64,000 nt of DNA from Paralithodes platypus (GCA_032716605.1 CM064480.1:49343398-49407397), one strand, 5' to 3'. Shown: positions 45,155-55,290, numbered from the stretch's first letter. Numbers and translations are program-made. Notes: a model not told the origin generated them from the sequence alone.

Positions 45155-46530
45155 ATGATGAAAGGTTGCATGATTAAGGTGTTTGTGTGGGTGTTTGTAT
45201 AATGATGACAGGTTGTATGATTAAGGTGTTTGTGTGGGTGTTTTTTTTATGATGACAGGTTGTATGATTAAGGTGTTTGTATAATGATGACAGGTTGTAT
45301 GATTAAGGTGTTTGTATAATGATGACAGGTTGTATGATTAAGGTGTTTGTGTGGGTGTTTGTATTATGATGACAGGTTGTATGATTAAGGTGTTTGTGTG
45401 GGTGTTTGTTTTATGATGACAGGTTGTATGATTAAGGTGTTTGTATAATGATGACAGGTTGTATGATTAAGGTGTTTGTGTGGGTGTTTGTTTTATGATG
45501 ACAGGTTGTATGATTAAGGTGTTTGTATAATAATGACAGGTTGTATGATTAAGGTGTTTGTGTGGGTGTTTGTATAATGATGACAGGTTGTATGATTAAG
45601 GTGTTTGTGTGGGTGTTTGTATAATAATGACAGGTTGTATGATTAAGGTGTTTGTGTGGGTGTTTGTATAATGATGACAGGTTGTATGATTAAGGTGTTT
45701 GTGTGGGTGTTTGTATATTGATGACAGGTTGTATGATTAAGGTGTTTGTGTGGGTGTTTGTATAATAATGACAGGTTGTATGATTAAGGTGTTTGTGTGG
45801 GTGTTTGTATAATGATGACAGGTTGTATGATTAAGGTGTTTGTGTGGGTGTTTGTATATTGATGACAGGTTGTATGATTAAGGTGTTTGTGTGGGTGTTT
45901 GTATAATGATGATAGGTTATATGATTAAGGTGTTTGTGTGGGTGTTTGTATAATAATGACAGGTTGTATGATTAAGGTGTTTGTGTGGGTGTTTGTATAA
46001 TAATGACAGGTTGTATGATTAAGGTGTTTGTGTGGGTGTTTGTATAATAAAGACAGGTTGTATGAATAAGGTGTTGTGTGGGTGTTTGTATTATGATGAC
46101 AGGTTGTATGATTAAGGTGTTTGTGTGGGTGTTTGTATAATAAAGACAGGTTGTATGATTAAGGTGTTTGTGTGGGTGTTTGTATTATGATGACAGGTTG
46201 TATGATTAAGGTGTTTGTGTGGGTGTTTGTATAATAATGACAGGTTGTATGATTAAGGTGTTTGTGTGGGTGTTTGTATAATAATGACAGGTTGTATGAT
46301 TAAGGTGTTTGTGTGGGTGTTTGTATTATGATGACAGGTTGTATGATTAAGGTGTTTGTGTGGGTGTTTGTATAATAATGACAGGTTGTATGATTAAGGT
46401 GTTTGTGTGGGTGTTTCTATAATAATGACAGGTTGTATGATTAAGGTGTTTGTGTGGGTGGGTGTATAATGATGACAGGTTGTATGATTAAGGTGTTTGT
46501 ATAATGATGAAAGGTTATATCATTAAGGTA
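45155..46530 (+). repeat. ~47 bp minisatellite, about 31 copies
   Basis: Unit ATGACAGGTTGTATGATTAAG followed by GTGTTTGTGTGGGTGTTTGT (each cited in part) and a variable ATAATG/TTATG/ATAATA joint. Some early units lack GTGGGTGTTTGT (34-35 bp form). I counted about 31 GGTTGTATGATT-type cores. The array abuts family A copy 11. Confidence 0.95.
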
Positions 46531-46705
46531 ACCAAATGTATACAGTAGGCTATATGCAAGACCTAACCCTCGCTCCAAAACGTCCACCATCAGAAAGTGT
46601 TGACACTGATAGAGAGCCACTGGTTGAAAACGGTGCACAGGTTGACCTTTCCAGCCCCCGAACCGTACCTTATTATATTTGCCGGATTAGGCCCATAAAC
46701 ATCAC

Positions 46706-47019
46706 TTAAGGGTAGATTTCCACTTGAGAGATTATTTCTGGACCCCCTTCTCCCTCATGTTTAGCCCCATTGCTTTTGAGATTTTAAGGCGTTTGCTCCA
46801 TTAGTTGGACGATTTTATGAACTTTCGCCCCTTTTCTGTCAAATTTAAGAACTGTCGTGCCATTTAGGTGTCGATTTTTGTCCTGGCGAGCAATAGCGAG
46901 CCTGTAATTTAAGAGCATTCGGTCGGAACATTTTCTTCCGAAAAATGTAAAATTTATCTCGAACGGGGGTCTTGGGGGTATTAGTGCTTAAGCCTGATGG
47001 AGGCATAGGGAACATACTA
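46706..47019 (+). mobile_element. Family A MITE, copy 12
   Basis: Left border TTAAGGGTAGATTTCC; core GGCGAGCAATAGCGAGCC; second hairpin reduced. The end is cut by the hairpin element at 47020. Confidence 0.78.
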
Positions 47020-47373
47020 AAAGGTGGTGGTGCATGGGTTGAGATAAACATGGAATAATAATAGTCAACCTGCACATAATTATCTTACAAAATGCAATGG
47101 CACCGAAATAATGATTAACAATGGTATAAAGGATTTTGTCGATCGTCTATACCGGATCTGTGACGTCATAGTGACGTCACAGGAGTATCCTCATCCTGGA
47201 CTGGATGGTGGACTTATACTCCTATGACGTCACAGGTGCGGTATAGACGATCCACAAAATCCTTTATACCGTTGATATTAATTATGTCGGTGCCATTGCA
47301 TTTTGCAAGATAATTATGTGCAGGATGGCGATAATTATTCCATGTTTATCTCAACCCATGCACCACCACCTTT
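47020..47373. mobile_element. 354 bp hairpin element with TGACGTCA palindromes
   Basis: Left end AAAGGTGGTGGTGCATGGGT mirrored at the right end. Arms of ~165 bp pair nearly perfectly (e.g. AAAATGCAATGGCACCGA with its complement near 47290). The central part holds GTGACGTCATAGTGACGTCA and a mirrored ATGACGTCAC. Sits between A copy 12 and B copy 7, flanked by TA-rich bases. Non-coding. Confidence 0.85.
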
Positions 47374-47755
47374 AGGGGGGCCCACCTCGCGGTTTGCTCT
47401 TGCTCTCCCTCTCTCTTTGGCTTGTATCAATTCGGCCCCATTCAGCCTACTGTTTTAAGACGTTTACCCCGATCCATGTGTCAATATTTTCCTGGCGAGC
47501 GGTAGCGAACCAGCATATATATATTTTTGTTTTGACAGCAAGCTATATTTGTACATTTTTCGATAGAAAAAATTCTCCGGCGAAGCCGGATTTCTCCATA
47601 CAATGCTGGCTCGCTATCACTCGCCAGGAAGAAAGCGACACCTGGATGGGGATAAACGTCTTAAAACAGTTGGCTGAATGGGGCCGAATGGATACAAGCT
47701 AGGAAAAGAGAGAACAGGAGAGAAAGATAAAAAAAAAGCCGGTGAACCCCCTTAA
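47371..47755 (+). mobile_element. Family B MITE, copy 7
   Basis: Starts TTTAGGGGGGCCCACC immediately at the end of the hairpin element and ends GGTGAACCCCCTTAA. Both arms and hairpins present. Confidence 0.85.
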
Positions 47756-47868
47756 CACCATTAAACAATTGTACCTGACCGTGGGTGTTGTTATCTGTGG
47801 GTGTACGTACGGCTGGTCTCTTTAGTTACATCTGCTTTAACTGGGAGGAGGTCGACAACGGGAAAATG

Positions 47869-48180
47869 TTCAATAGTTACTCATATCGACTTACCGGGGA
47901 CGCCACAATATGTATTACCGGTACAGTGTTGTCAAGTTGGGTGTATGTTCAATAGTTACTCATATCGACTCACCGGGGAAGCCACAATATTTATTACCGG
48001 TACAGTGTTGTAAAGTTTGGTATATGTTCAATAGTTACGCATATCGACTCACCGGGGAAGCAACAATATTTATAACCGGTGCAGTGTTGTAAAGTTTATG
48101 TTCAATAGTTACTCATATCGAATCACCGGGGAAGCCACAATATTATTACCGGTACAGTGTTGTCAAGTTTGGTGCAAATA
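47869..48180 (+). repeat. 79 bp x 4 minisatellite
   Basis: Four units beginning GTTCAATAGTTACTCATATC at about 47869, 47948, 48027 and 48101, each with ACCGGGGA-GCCACAATAT and ACCGGTACAGTGTTGT. The last two are slightly shortened. Confidence 0.93.
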
Positions 48181-48599
48181 TGAGTATATCGTGAATCTCC
48201 AAGTCAAATCATCTGTAGACATTTCAGCATTACTCCTCGGTGAATATATTTAAGTGCCGTATTTTTTACTATAAAATATGCAAATTGTAGGCTCTATGTT
48301 GATTATAATATATATATATACTGATTATACGTAAACATAGTGTAATGAGGTACCGGTACTGTATATCCACCGGATATATATATTGACTTGTTGCCGCTTC
48401 CTGACTCAAGAACACCGGTATATATGTATGTGTGTATATACTCAGGCACATACCCCATTGCTGGGGGTGGCCAACACGAGACAGAGCCCGAACAGAATCA
48501 ACACCTGAATGAAGAAATCGTCAATTTGTAAAGAGGTAGATACACCTCATTAAGTAGGTGTCGATAGTTCTAAGCTTAGACCCTAAAAAATACTCAATG
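48181..48599 (+). repeat. Unassigned stretch ending with family M copy 3
   Basis: M landmarks at 48440-48515: CTCAGGCACATACCCCATTG, GGGGGTGGCCAACACGAGAC and AGCCCGAACAGAATCAAC. The rest is AT-rich without a recognisable gene. Confidence 0.6.
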
Positions 48600-48960
48600 T
48601 TAAGGGGGATGAGTCGTTTTTCTGGTCCCCCTTCTTCCTCATCTTTAGCCCCACTAGTTTTCAGATTTTAAGAAGTTCAGCGCAATAGTTTGGAGATTTT
48701 AAGACCATTCGCCCTATTTCTTTGTCAATATTAAGACTTTTCCTGCCATTTAGGTGTCGATTTTTTCCTGACGACCGACAGCGAGCCTGTATTTATGAGG
48801 GGTCTTAAGCTTGATGGAGGTCTAGGGAGGAAACAACCAATATATTAAAAAGATACATACATGAACATATGTTCATGTATGTATCTTTTTAATATATATT
48901 TAATTTAATATATCTTTTTAATATATCTGTATATACGCCCATACCCCAAGAAAAATACTC
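48600..48960 (+). mobile_element. Family A MITE, copy 13
   Basis: TTAAGGGGGATGAGTCG to CCCATACCCC. The core region is shortened (both hairpins deleted after GCGAGCCTGTATTTATGAGG), and a perfect palindrome lies near the 3' side. Confidence 0.75.
48840..48897. repeat. 58 bp perfect palindrome
   Basis: Each 29-base half is the exact complement of the other; centre GAACATATGTTC at 48863-48874. No spacer. Followed by partial echoes of the right half (TCTTTTTAATATAT) at 48906-48925. Confidence 0.93.
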
Positions 48961-49606
48961 GCCAGTTAAATCCCATAATATTTACCAACAAACTGAATAC
49001 ATGTAGAATAATCACTGCCAACTGAAATATGGTAGTGTAATAACCATACATTATTCACTGAGAGTCCTTTTCAATGAACAGCTGAGAATAGCTATCATAT
49101 ATTATTCTCTATGTACTCTATCAACTGTAGTCATTTTATAGGGTTCCTGTACAACTCAACCAGTAGACCATAATTTGTTCAAGCAATAGCTCTCAACCAG
49201 TACAGTAGCAAATCAACCAGGGGCCGGATACTCCTTTACAGCGCCTTAACTCTCTCTGCTCGTCGTATCCTAAATGCCGGCATCGTAATTTTAACGCTAT
49301 TATACTGAACAACAGGTCATAATTGGCTATTGTAACTTACGATAGTCTAGTTTCCTAGGTGAGCGATAGCGAACCTGTAACTTGGAAGAAAAAGGCCGTT
49401 GGAGGGGACATATCGAAAACATTATATAAACTTAAGAGGGGTCTGGGTGGGCATTCTTTAGTTTATAGGAAGTCTGGGAAAAAACAAAATACATTGCTCG
49501 ATAATGGCACAATCAAGCAAAATCTTCAATAATAATTAAAAAAATTATCTTAACAACCCACAAGACGTCAGATCAGATATTGTTAATCCAAAGTTCTAAA
49601 CCCACC
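48961..49606. other. Unassigned stretch with A/B core relic
   Basis: At about 49350-49450: TTTCCTAGGTGAGCGATAGC, GGCCGTTGGAGGGGACATAT and AAGAGGGGTCTGGG in A-like order, heavily decayed. No gene elsewhere. Confidence 0.5.
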
Positions 49607-49970
49607 TTAAAGAGGCTCACCTCGATTTTGTGTTCTCCCTCTCTCTCCCTTTCTCTCTGGGTTGAATCCATTCGGCCCCATTCAGCCTATTGTTTTAAGA
49701 CGTTTATCCACATCCAGGTGTCGATATTTTCCTGGCGAGCCAGCATATTTAAAAAAATTTTTTTACAGCAGGCTAAATTTGTACATTTTTCGATAGAAAA
49801 AATGAAAACCCAGATTTTCCCTACAACGCTGGCTCGCTATCGTTCGCCAGGAAGAAATCGACAGCTGGATTGGGATAAACGTCTTAAAACAGTAGGCTGA
49901 ATGGGGCCGAATGGATACACGCCAGAGAAAGAGAGAAAATGAGAGAAAAAAATCAGGTCACTCCCTTTAA
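49607..49970 (+). mobile_element. Family B MITE, copy 8
   Basis: TTAA at 49607-49610 and 49967-49970. Arms present; CGGTAGCGAG part of the left arm is deleted and the first hairpin is lost. Confidence 0.8.
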
Positions 49971-50115
49971 CCTAACCAAAGCTGACAGTATTGGCCGGGT
50001 TGCCACTGGTTGAGAGCTATTGGTTGTTACGGTCTACTGGTTGATTTGCTCGCTCACCACACTATAGAGATCTGAGCCACTTAAGCCGCGTCAACACTGT
50101 CAAACATAGCCGTAA

Positions 50116-50310
50116 CCCCTTCTGTACCGGCTTCGTCTGTGTGATTATATTCTAGCTATGTCTAGACGACATTGTGTAGTTTAAGAAGGATCTTTGGTGT
50201 AAGAATGGTTAAGTGAGATAATACGAAGCCTGATAATTGGTGGAGGCCCTTTAAAAATGTCCAAGAGTAGCCAGAGTGAAGTTAAAAGGAAGGCACCGGT
50301 AGTGAACGGG
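50116..50310. mobile_element. D-family MITE (195 bp)
   Basis: Starts CCCCTTCTGTACCGGCTTCG and ends CACCGGTAGTGAACGGG; flanks GTAA and TAAA are decayed TTAA. Confidence 0.8.
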
Positions 50311-50364
50311 TAAAAACTAACAGTAGAAGACCGTCTCTTAATTACATCCGATCTTCCCTGTTTG

Positions 50365-50480
50365 ACTCCTTGCGGATTATGACGCGTTCTAGCAGTTTAT
50401 TTTTAGCTATCATTAGACGATTTTTATACAGTTAAGGAAGGACCTCTAGGATTCTAAGGGGTCAAAACCAACTCAATTAT
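50365..50480. repeat. D-superfamily half relic
   Basis: GGATTATGACGCGTTCTAGC, then TTAGACGATTTTTATACAGT and GGAAGGACCTCTAGGATTC. Only one half is recognisable. Confidence 0.5.
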
Positions 50481-50714
50481 GCATCTTACTCCCACAGATT
50501 TAGTAATCCTGGTATTACGAGTCCACTTTAATTGGTTCAAGTTAATCATTTAAGCTCGTTTACTGGTTTGTATTTAATATTTTTGAAATATTGTTTTAAT
50601 AAGATTGGTATCCAAACTCCTTTTCTTTAGGTTATTCATTATTTCAAGTTATCATTGGTTCACAACATATTACCCTCGAATATAGTTGAATATAAAATGT
50701 TGAAAGTTTGGATC

Positions 50715-51040
50715 AAGGAACTGGAGTTTTCTAAAAGGGTCTCCAGTCCTGACGTTATTCTTGACTTTAAGGTGCTGGCTTAACCCCTTCTATACCGGCG
50801 ACGTCTTGCTAACTATATTCTTGCTACTATTAGACGACTTTATTCAGTTTAAAATAGGGCCACCAGCAACTAAAAGGCTTCAAACTTTCTCAATGACCCC
50901 TTTTTAGTACCACATATCCTTTTAAACTGCACAAAATCGTCTAAATACAGCTAGAATAAAATACAAAAGACGTCGCCGGTACAGAAGGGGTTAATAATCC
51001 AGAAGTGTTGCTAGCCTCTGAAGTCCTATTTTAACTATCT
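50715..51040 (+). repeat. Family G repeat, copy 2, split by a D insertion
   Basis: Left part 50715-50783 and right part 50991-51040 are contiguous in copy 1 at 11860-11985. The uninterrupted copy has one TTAA at the junction (GGCTTAATAATCC). Confidence 0.85.
50784..50990. mobile_element. D-family MITE with demonstrated TTAA duplication
   Basis: 207 bp between TTAA 50780-50783 and TTAA 50991-50994, inserted in repeat G. Copy 1 of G shows the empty site with a single TTAA, so the duplication is direct evidence. Ends CCCCTTCTATACCGGCGACG and CGTCGCCGGTACAGAAGGGG. Confidence 0.95.
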
Positions 51041-51171
51041 GATAGTCTGGATAGGCCGTAAATGATTCCCTCCGTCACACCTGGTTCTTTACTGCAGTGA
51101 CAGAAGTGACCGCTGACAGGGGCCCCGATGAGGTCGTAACACTTTATAGCGGTACACTACATCAGCGTACA

Positions 51172-51545
51172 TTAAGGGGAGGTATATATGTTTTGTCTGG
51201 ACCCCCTATTCCCTCTTCTTTAGCCCCATTAGTTTTGAGATTATAGACGTTCGCCTCGTTAGTTTGATGATTTTAACACCTTTCGCACCGTTCCGTTGTC
51301 TATTTCAAGACCTTTCGTGCCATATAAGTGTTGATTTTTTCATGGCGAGAGATAGCAAGCCTGTAATTTAGTAGAAACCGGCCTTCGGCCAGGACATTTT
51401 TCTACCGAAAAATGTACAATTTTTTCTTGAAGGGGGGTCTTGGGTGTGTTTTTCTTTAAGCTTGATACAGGTCTAGAGAGGAACCTAAAATATATTAATA
51501 ATAATGAAAAAAGTCCAATAAAAACAAGACCACCCCCCCATAAAA
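51172..51545 (+). mobile_element. Family A MITE, copy 14
   Basis: TTAAGGGGAGGTATATATG to CCACCCCCCCATAA. Core partly decayed (GGCGAGAGATAGCAAGCC), but hairpin CCGGCCTTCGGCC and ACATTTTTC/GAAAAATGT intact. Confidence 0.8.
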
Positions 51546-51609
51546 GAGTTAACATACGTCCTCCTCTAAGACTGACTTTGGCCTTCACTATATTCACTTT
51601 GTACCTTAA

Positions 51610-51808
51610 CCTTTTCAATATACGCTATGTGCAATGTATGCTGAATACCATTCAACGATTTTATTCATCTTAGGTAGGGTTTCTAGGAATAAAATGCGTT
51701 ACAAACTCTCTTAATGATCCCTCTAACGCCCCTATACCCATTCCAAGGCCAGTGAAATCATATAGCGTTAGCCAGAATAGTAAAAAGAGCGTCATAAAAC
51801 CGAAAGGG
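51610..51808. mobile_element. Diverged D-superfamily MITE (199 bp)
   Basis: TTAA at 51606-51609 and 51809-51812; ends CCTTTTC and GAAAGGG. Interior half-sites CAACGATTTTATTCA and AGCCAGAATA present. Confidence 0.78.
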
Positions 51809-51916
51809 TTAATTTAGTGAACAGGTCTACTCCAACCATCGAGGCTCAACAACTGTAAACAAAGTATTCCGTTATTGTTTTCGATCACAAGGCAGGCAGC
51901 ACAATTGTCAACTTAA

Positions 51917-52123
51917 CCCCTTCTGTACCGGCGACGTTCTTTATAAATTATACTTGCTATATTTAGATGATTCTGTGCAGCTTAAGAAGGATTTGTGGTA
52001 GTAAAAAGGGTTAAGTGGCATAGTTCGAAGTCTATTTATTGCTGGAGGCCCTTTTTAAACTGAATAACATAATCTAATAATAGCCAGAATATAATGAAAA
52101 AGACGTCGCCGGTACAGAAGGGG
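51917..52123. mobile_element. D-family MITE (207 bp)
   Basis: TTAA at 51913-51916 and 52124-52127; ends CCCCTTCTGTACCGGCGACG and GACGTCGCCGGTACAGAAGG followed by GG. Among the best preserved copies. Confidence 0.92.
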
Positions 52124-52156
52124 TTAACACCGAAAATTAAATAGACTCCAACCTAA

Positions 52157-52330
52157 CCCATTCAGCTTTTTTATCATATTCTGGACACTATGAGACTATT
52201 TTATTCAGCTCAAAAGATTCAATGAGATCGTCTGTAGCCTTTTGATTGTTAGAGGTCCTTCCTAAGCTGAATAATATCCTCTAATAGTTGCCAGAATATA
52301 ATACAAAGGACGTCACGGGTAATGAACGGG
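52157..52330. mobile_element. Diverged D-family MITE (174 bp)
   Basis: Flanks CTAA and TTAA; ends CCCATTCAGC and GGTAATGAACGGG. Interior TATTCTGGACACTATGAGAC and AATAGTTGCCAGAATATAAT match D. Only 33 bp from the preceding D copy. Confidence 0.75.
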
Positions 52331-52354
52331 TTAACGAATCGTCAATTTGACTAT

Positions 52355-52800
52355 ACTCTGTGTCTTTTCAACTGGCGGTAAAGTGCAAAGTTCCCATCAA
52401 GATTTCTCAGTTATTATGAAGATTAAAGCCGGTATCACACGAGAGCATTATTTTATGGTCAAAATTCGATGATCAACATTTTCCTGGCAATATTTCTGGA
52501 ATATTTTGCACTGGTATTGGAAACTAGACTGTTCCTAGATTAATTTAAGTGACCGAAATATTTTAAATGTTGACCTCATAAGCTGCCAGACCAGTGTTGA
52601 GGATAAAAGTTGAGTGAAAAAACGCTCGTGTGATACCGGCTTTAGTAGTGATATCTGGTGCTAAATATATAAACTTGGTCTTATTATGACGCTTCGACTT
52701 GGTACTTTCATATTCTTCCGTTAGTTATCGATAAATCAGTTGCTAAGGGATTCAATTTACCGTCAGCTGAAATGAAACCGAGTATATTGTAGCTATCAGC
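52355..52800 (+). repeat. Family I repeat, copy 2, split by an H insertion
   Basis: Parts 52355-52423 and 52645-52800 match the continuous copy at 26526-26740. Confidence 0.75.
52424..52644. mobile_element. Family H MITE, copy 2
   Basis: About 220 bp starting TAAAGCCGGTATCACACGAG and ending with the complement CTCGTGTGATACCGGCTTTA; terminal inverted repeat about 24 bp. Inserted in repeat I. The palindromic TTAA/TTTA borders make the exact target duplication ambiguous. Confidence 0.85.
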
Positions 52801-52897
52801 GGTCACAATGCCGCAAGTTAAACGTAAAATACAGAAATACAGTCAAGAAACCGGAATATTGAAAAGGGGATTTTTTGTTACGGTTTTCTTCTGTTAA

Positions 52898-53104
52898 CCC
52901 TTTGAATACCAGCGACGTGTGTTATATGGTATTCTAGCTATATTGAGACGATATTATGCAGCTTAGGAAGGATCTGTGGTAGTTTAAAGGGTTGGGTGAG
53001 ATAGTTCGAAGCCCTATTATTTCGAGAGGTCCTTCCTAAGATGAATAATATCGTCTAATAGTTGTCAGAATATGAAGAAAAGGACGTCCATGGTACTGTA
53101 CGGG
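52898..53104. mobile_element. D-family MITE (207 bp)
   Basis: TTAA 52894-52897 and 53105-53108; ends CCCTTTGAATACCAGCGACG and TACTGTACGGG. Its right TTAA also serves as the left border of family A copy 15. Confidence 0.85.
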
Positions 53105-53446
53105 TTAATGGGGGAAGAGTTTATTTAATGGTCGATTTATTTATTGACTTATTGTATTTTTTAGTTTCCTCACAAGACCACCATTAAACTTGAAAAAACA
53201 TCCCCAAGATCCCCTTCTAGATGAATTTGTAAATTTGTTGGTAGAATACATTCCTCTTAAATTACAGACTCGCTATCGCTCGCCAGGAAATAAAATGACA
53301 CCTAAATGGCACGAATGGTCTAAATATTGACCAAGAAATGGAGCGAAAGGTCATAAAATCGCCAAACTAATGGGTCAAACGTCTTAAAATGTCAAAATGA
53401 ATGGGGGGGGGGGGGGCAGAAACAATAACAACCGTCCCCCCCTAAT
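53105..53446 (-). mobile_element. Family A MITE, copy 15 (minus)
   Basis: Starts at TTAATGGGGGAAGAG directly after the D element and ends CCGTCCCCCCCTAA. GACTCGCTATCGCTCGCCAG present, hairpins mostly lost, G12 run near 53404. Confidence 0.75.
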
Positions 53447-53930
53447 TACACGGATATTATTTGAAGTGTAACGTTTGTTTCTCTTTATATCATTCCTGCG
53501 TTATATTAATCCATAAATGCTTGGTTCCATATTTTCATTTTGTTGTTGCCACTCTATATACATTTCTCATCTCCCTCTCTTCCATTGGCATATTTTAAGA
53601 GCCAATCATACTCAAATATATTCTAATACGACCATTTCCATACATTAGTCTCGTCAGCTGTCCCTTATCTGGTCTTCATTTTCAGCCAAGTCATTCTTTC
53701 ATGTCATTATTTATTGTACCATCCTTACAGATAAGGTTCCCCTTGCTGGAGGAAAACAATTTTATTCCACTATGTAAACTGTATATTGCGCATGCGTTAA
53801 TCATATATACAGTACATGTGACTAAAAAATTCGAGAATGAATAATTGTATCTAACTCTAAACGAGATTAAGTTTTACGGTATATATTTTCCCAACTAAGA
53901 ATACCGTTATATTACAACATTATTCCCAGT
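53447..53930. other. Unassigned stretch
   Basis: No gene, RNA or repeat recognised. Confidence 0.4.
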
Positions 53931-54560
53931 GGCGCCATGGTTCATGGTTCAACTCTCAGTCAAAAGCTGCCGGGCCGGGTAAAGCTTGGTTCACACATAC
54001 ACGAATTAACGTCCCGTCCGTCCCCGACCTCTTAATTCACCTGCAAACGGGCAAGGACGCCGGCAAAATCGCCTATGGTCGGTACAGGGACGTGCGGTGT
54101 CGCCAGCACACGGGACGTGGGGGCCTAGGCGGCGACCTTTTTGTGCATGCACAAAATGGTCGGTGTGGGCCGGGTCAACTGTCAGAAAACGTGTTATGTC
54201 GGGACACCCACGGGAGCAGTCGGCGTCTAACGGGATGAGAACGGCGGCAAAAAACCGTTGGAAGTCGAGTCGGCGATGTGGCACCGTCGCGTCACGTGAG
54301 CTGGCGACACCGCACGTCCGTGTACCGACCAGAGGCGATTTTGCCGGCGTCCTTGCTCATTTGCAGGCGAATTAAGGGGTCGAGGACGGACGGGACGTTA
54401 ATTCGTGCATGTGTGAACCGAGCAAAAGGTGTCGGGGACAGACGGGACGTTAATTCGTGCATGTGTACCATGGCGCCTCCAGATTGATGCCGTCCTGCCT
54501 ATTTTCTTGGTCGGGGACGGACGAGACGTTAATTCGTGCATGTGTGAACCGAGCATAAGA
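53931..54560. mobile_element. Family L GC-rich foldback with extra terminal copies
   Basis: Inner palindrome 53982-54424: ends GGTTCACACATACACGAATT and complement, arms ~135 bp including GCAAGGACGCCGGCAAAATC. An outer inverted pair GGCGCCATGGT (53931-53941) and ACCATGGCGCC (54467-54477) encloses it. The right terminus (GACGGGACGTTAATTCGTGC) occurs three times, at about 54384, 54440 and 54522 (third with one change). Far more GC- and CpG-rich than its surroundings; open frames here are palindrome shadows. Confidence 0.8.
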
Positions 54561-54985
54561 CAGATGACGACTAAGTTCACTTAGCAGTAACTATGACCCT
54601 GGAGTTAGTTAATATTTGTGACATTCCTATGGTAACCTAGATAACATGCAGTAACCCCAGTGTACAAGGTTGGATAATTCACCCTAGTAATTCACCATAG
54701 ACAATATGAAGATGAGCGCTGCGGTCAAGTGCTGCTAGCGTAAGCCCTCAACTTTTACTTTATCAAAGCAATTAGAAAGTATGTTGTTTATTATCATTCA
54801 TCCAATAACTAAAATTTTAACTTTTTGAAAGTAGTATGAGAACCCTAAATGTCAAAATAGCATGCTGATCCATGTTTAGGAGGATACCCTCGGCGAGTTA
54901 GTTAACCAAGGCCAACCAACAGCACAATAAATGCAATATGTTTAGCAAGAGATACTGTATGTATGTATGTCAATATATATAGCCT
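54561..54985. other. Unassigned stretch
   Basis: No gene seen. A short (TATG)n lies at 54957-54970. Confidence 0.4.
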
Positions 54986-55046
54986 ATTTAGGCACATACC
55001 CCATAGCTGGGGGTGGCCGACTCGAGACAGATTTCGAACAGAAACA
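54986..55046 (+). repeat. Family M fragment, copy 4
   Basis: GGCACATACCCCATAGCTGG, then GGGTGGCCGACTCGAGACAG and TTCGAACAGAAACAAC. Confidence 0.7.
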
Positions 55047-55059
55047 ACAAATTAAAATA

Positions 55060-55290
55060 ATAATATTCACACACAACGTCTGGTTACTTATGTAGAGCAC
55101 GTATCTCCTCTTTCAAGGATTCTCAAGCGCTTGACCTCAACCAGAGACCATAACGCATCTCCTTTGCTCAAAGGGAGACGGTAACCACCGGTAATATCTC
55201 AGGAAAACTCTTCAACCTGAGCAGGGATTGAACAAGAGCTTGCTGGGGTAGTAAGCAGGGACCCTATCAACTGAGCCAGTCGGACGGGTG
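55060..55290 (-). mobile_element. tRNA-derived SINE (minus strand)
   Basis: On the minus strand the tRNA-like head starts near 55287, with A box TGGCTCAGTTGATAGGG (55278 to 55262) and B box GTTCAATCCC (55233 to 55224). The body continues to about 55060 (GAGAATCCTTGAAAGAGGAG). A tRNA-like spacing with a long non-tRNA tail identifies a SINE. The head differs from the one at 20791, so two SINE lineages are present. It adjoins the M fragment, so M may be part of the same composite element. Confidence 0.7.

Noticed and set aside
45155..46530. CRISPR-like alternation in the 47 bp repeat
   Set aside because: The whole unit repeats; there is no variable spacer.
54006..54487. Overlapping frames in the GC-rich block on both strands
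   Set aside because: They mirror each other across the palindrome of family L; coding look is due to GC content.
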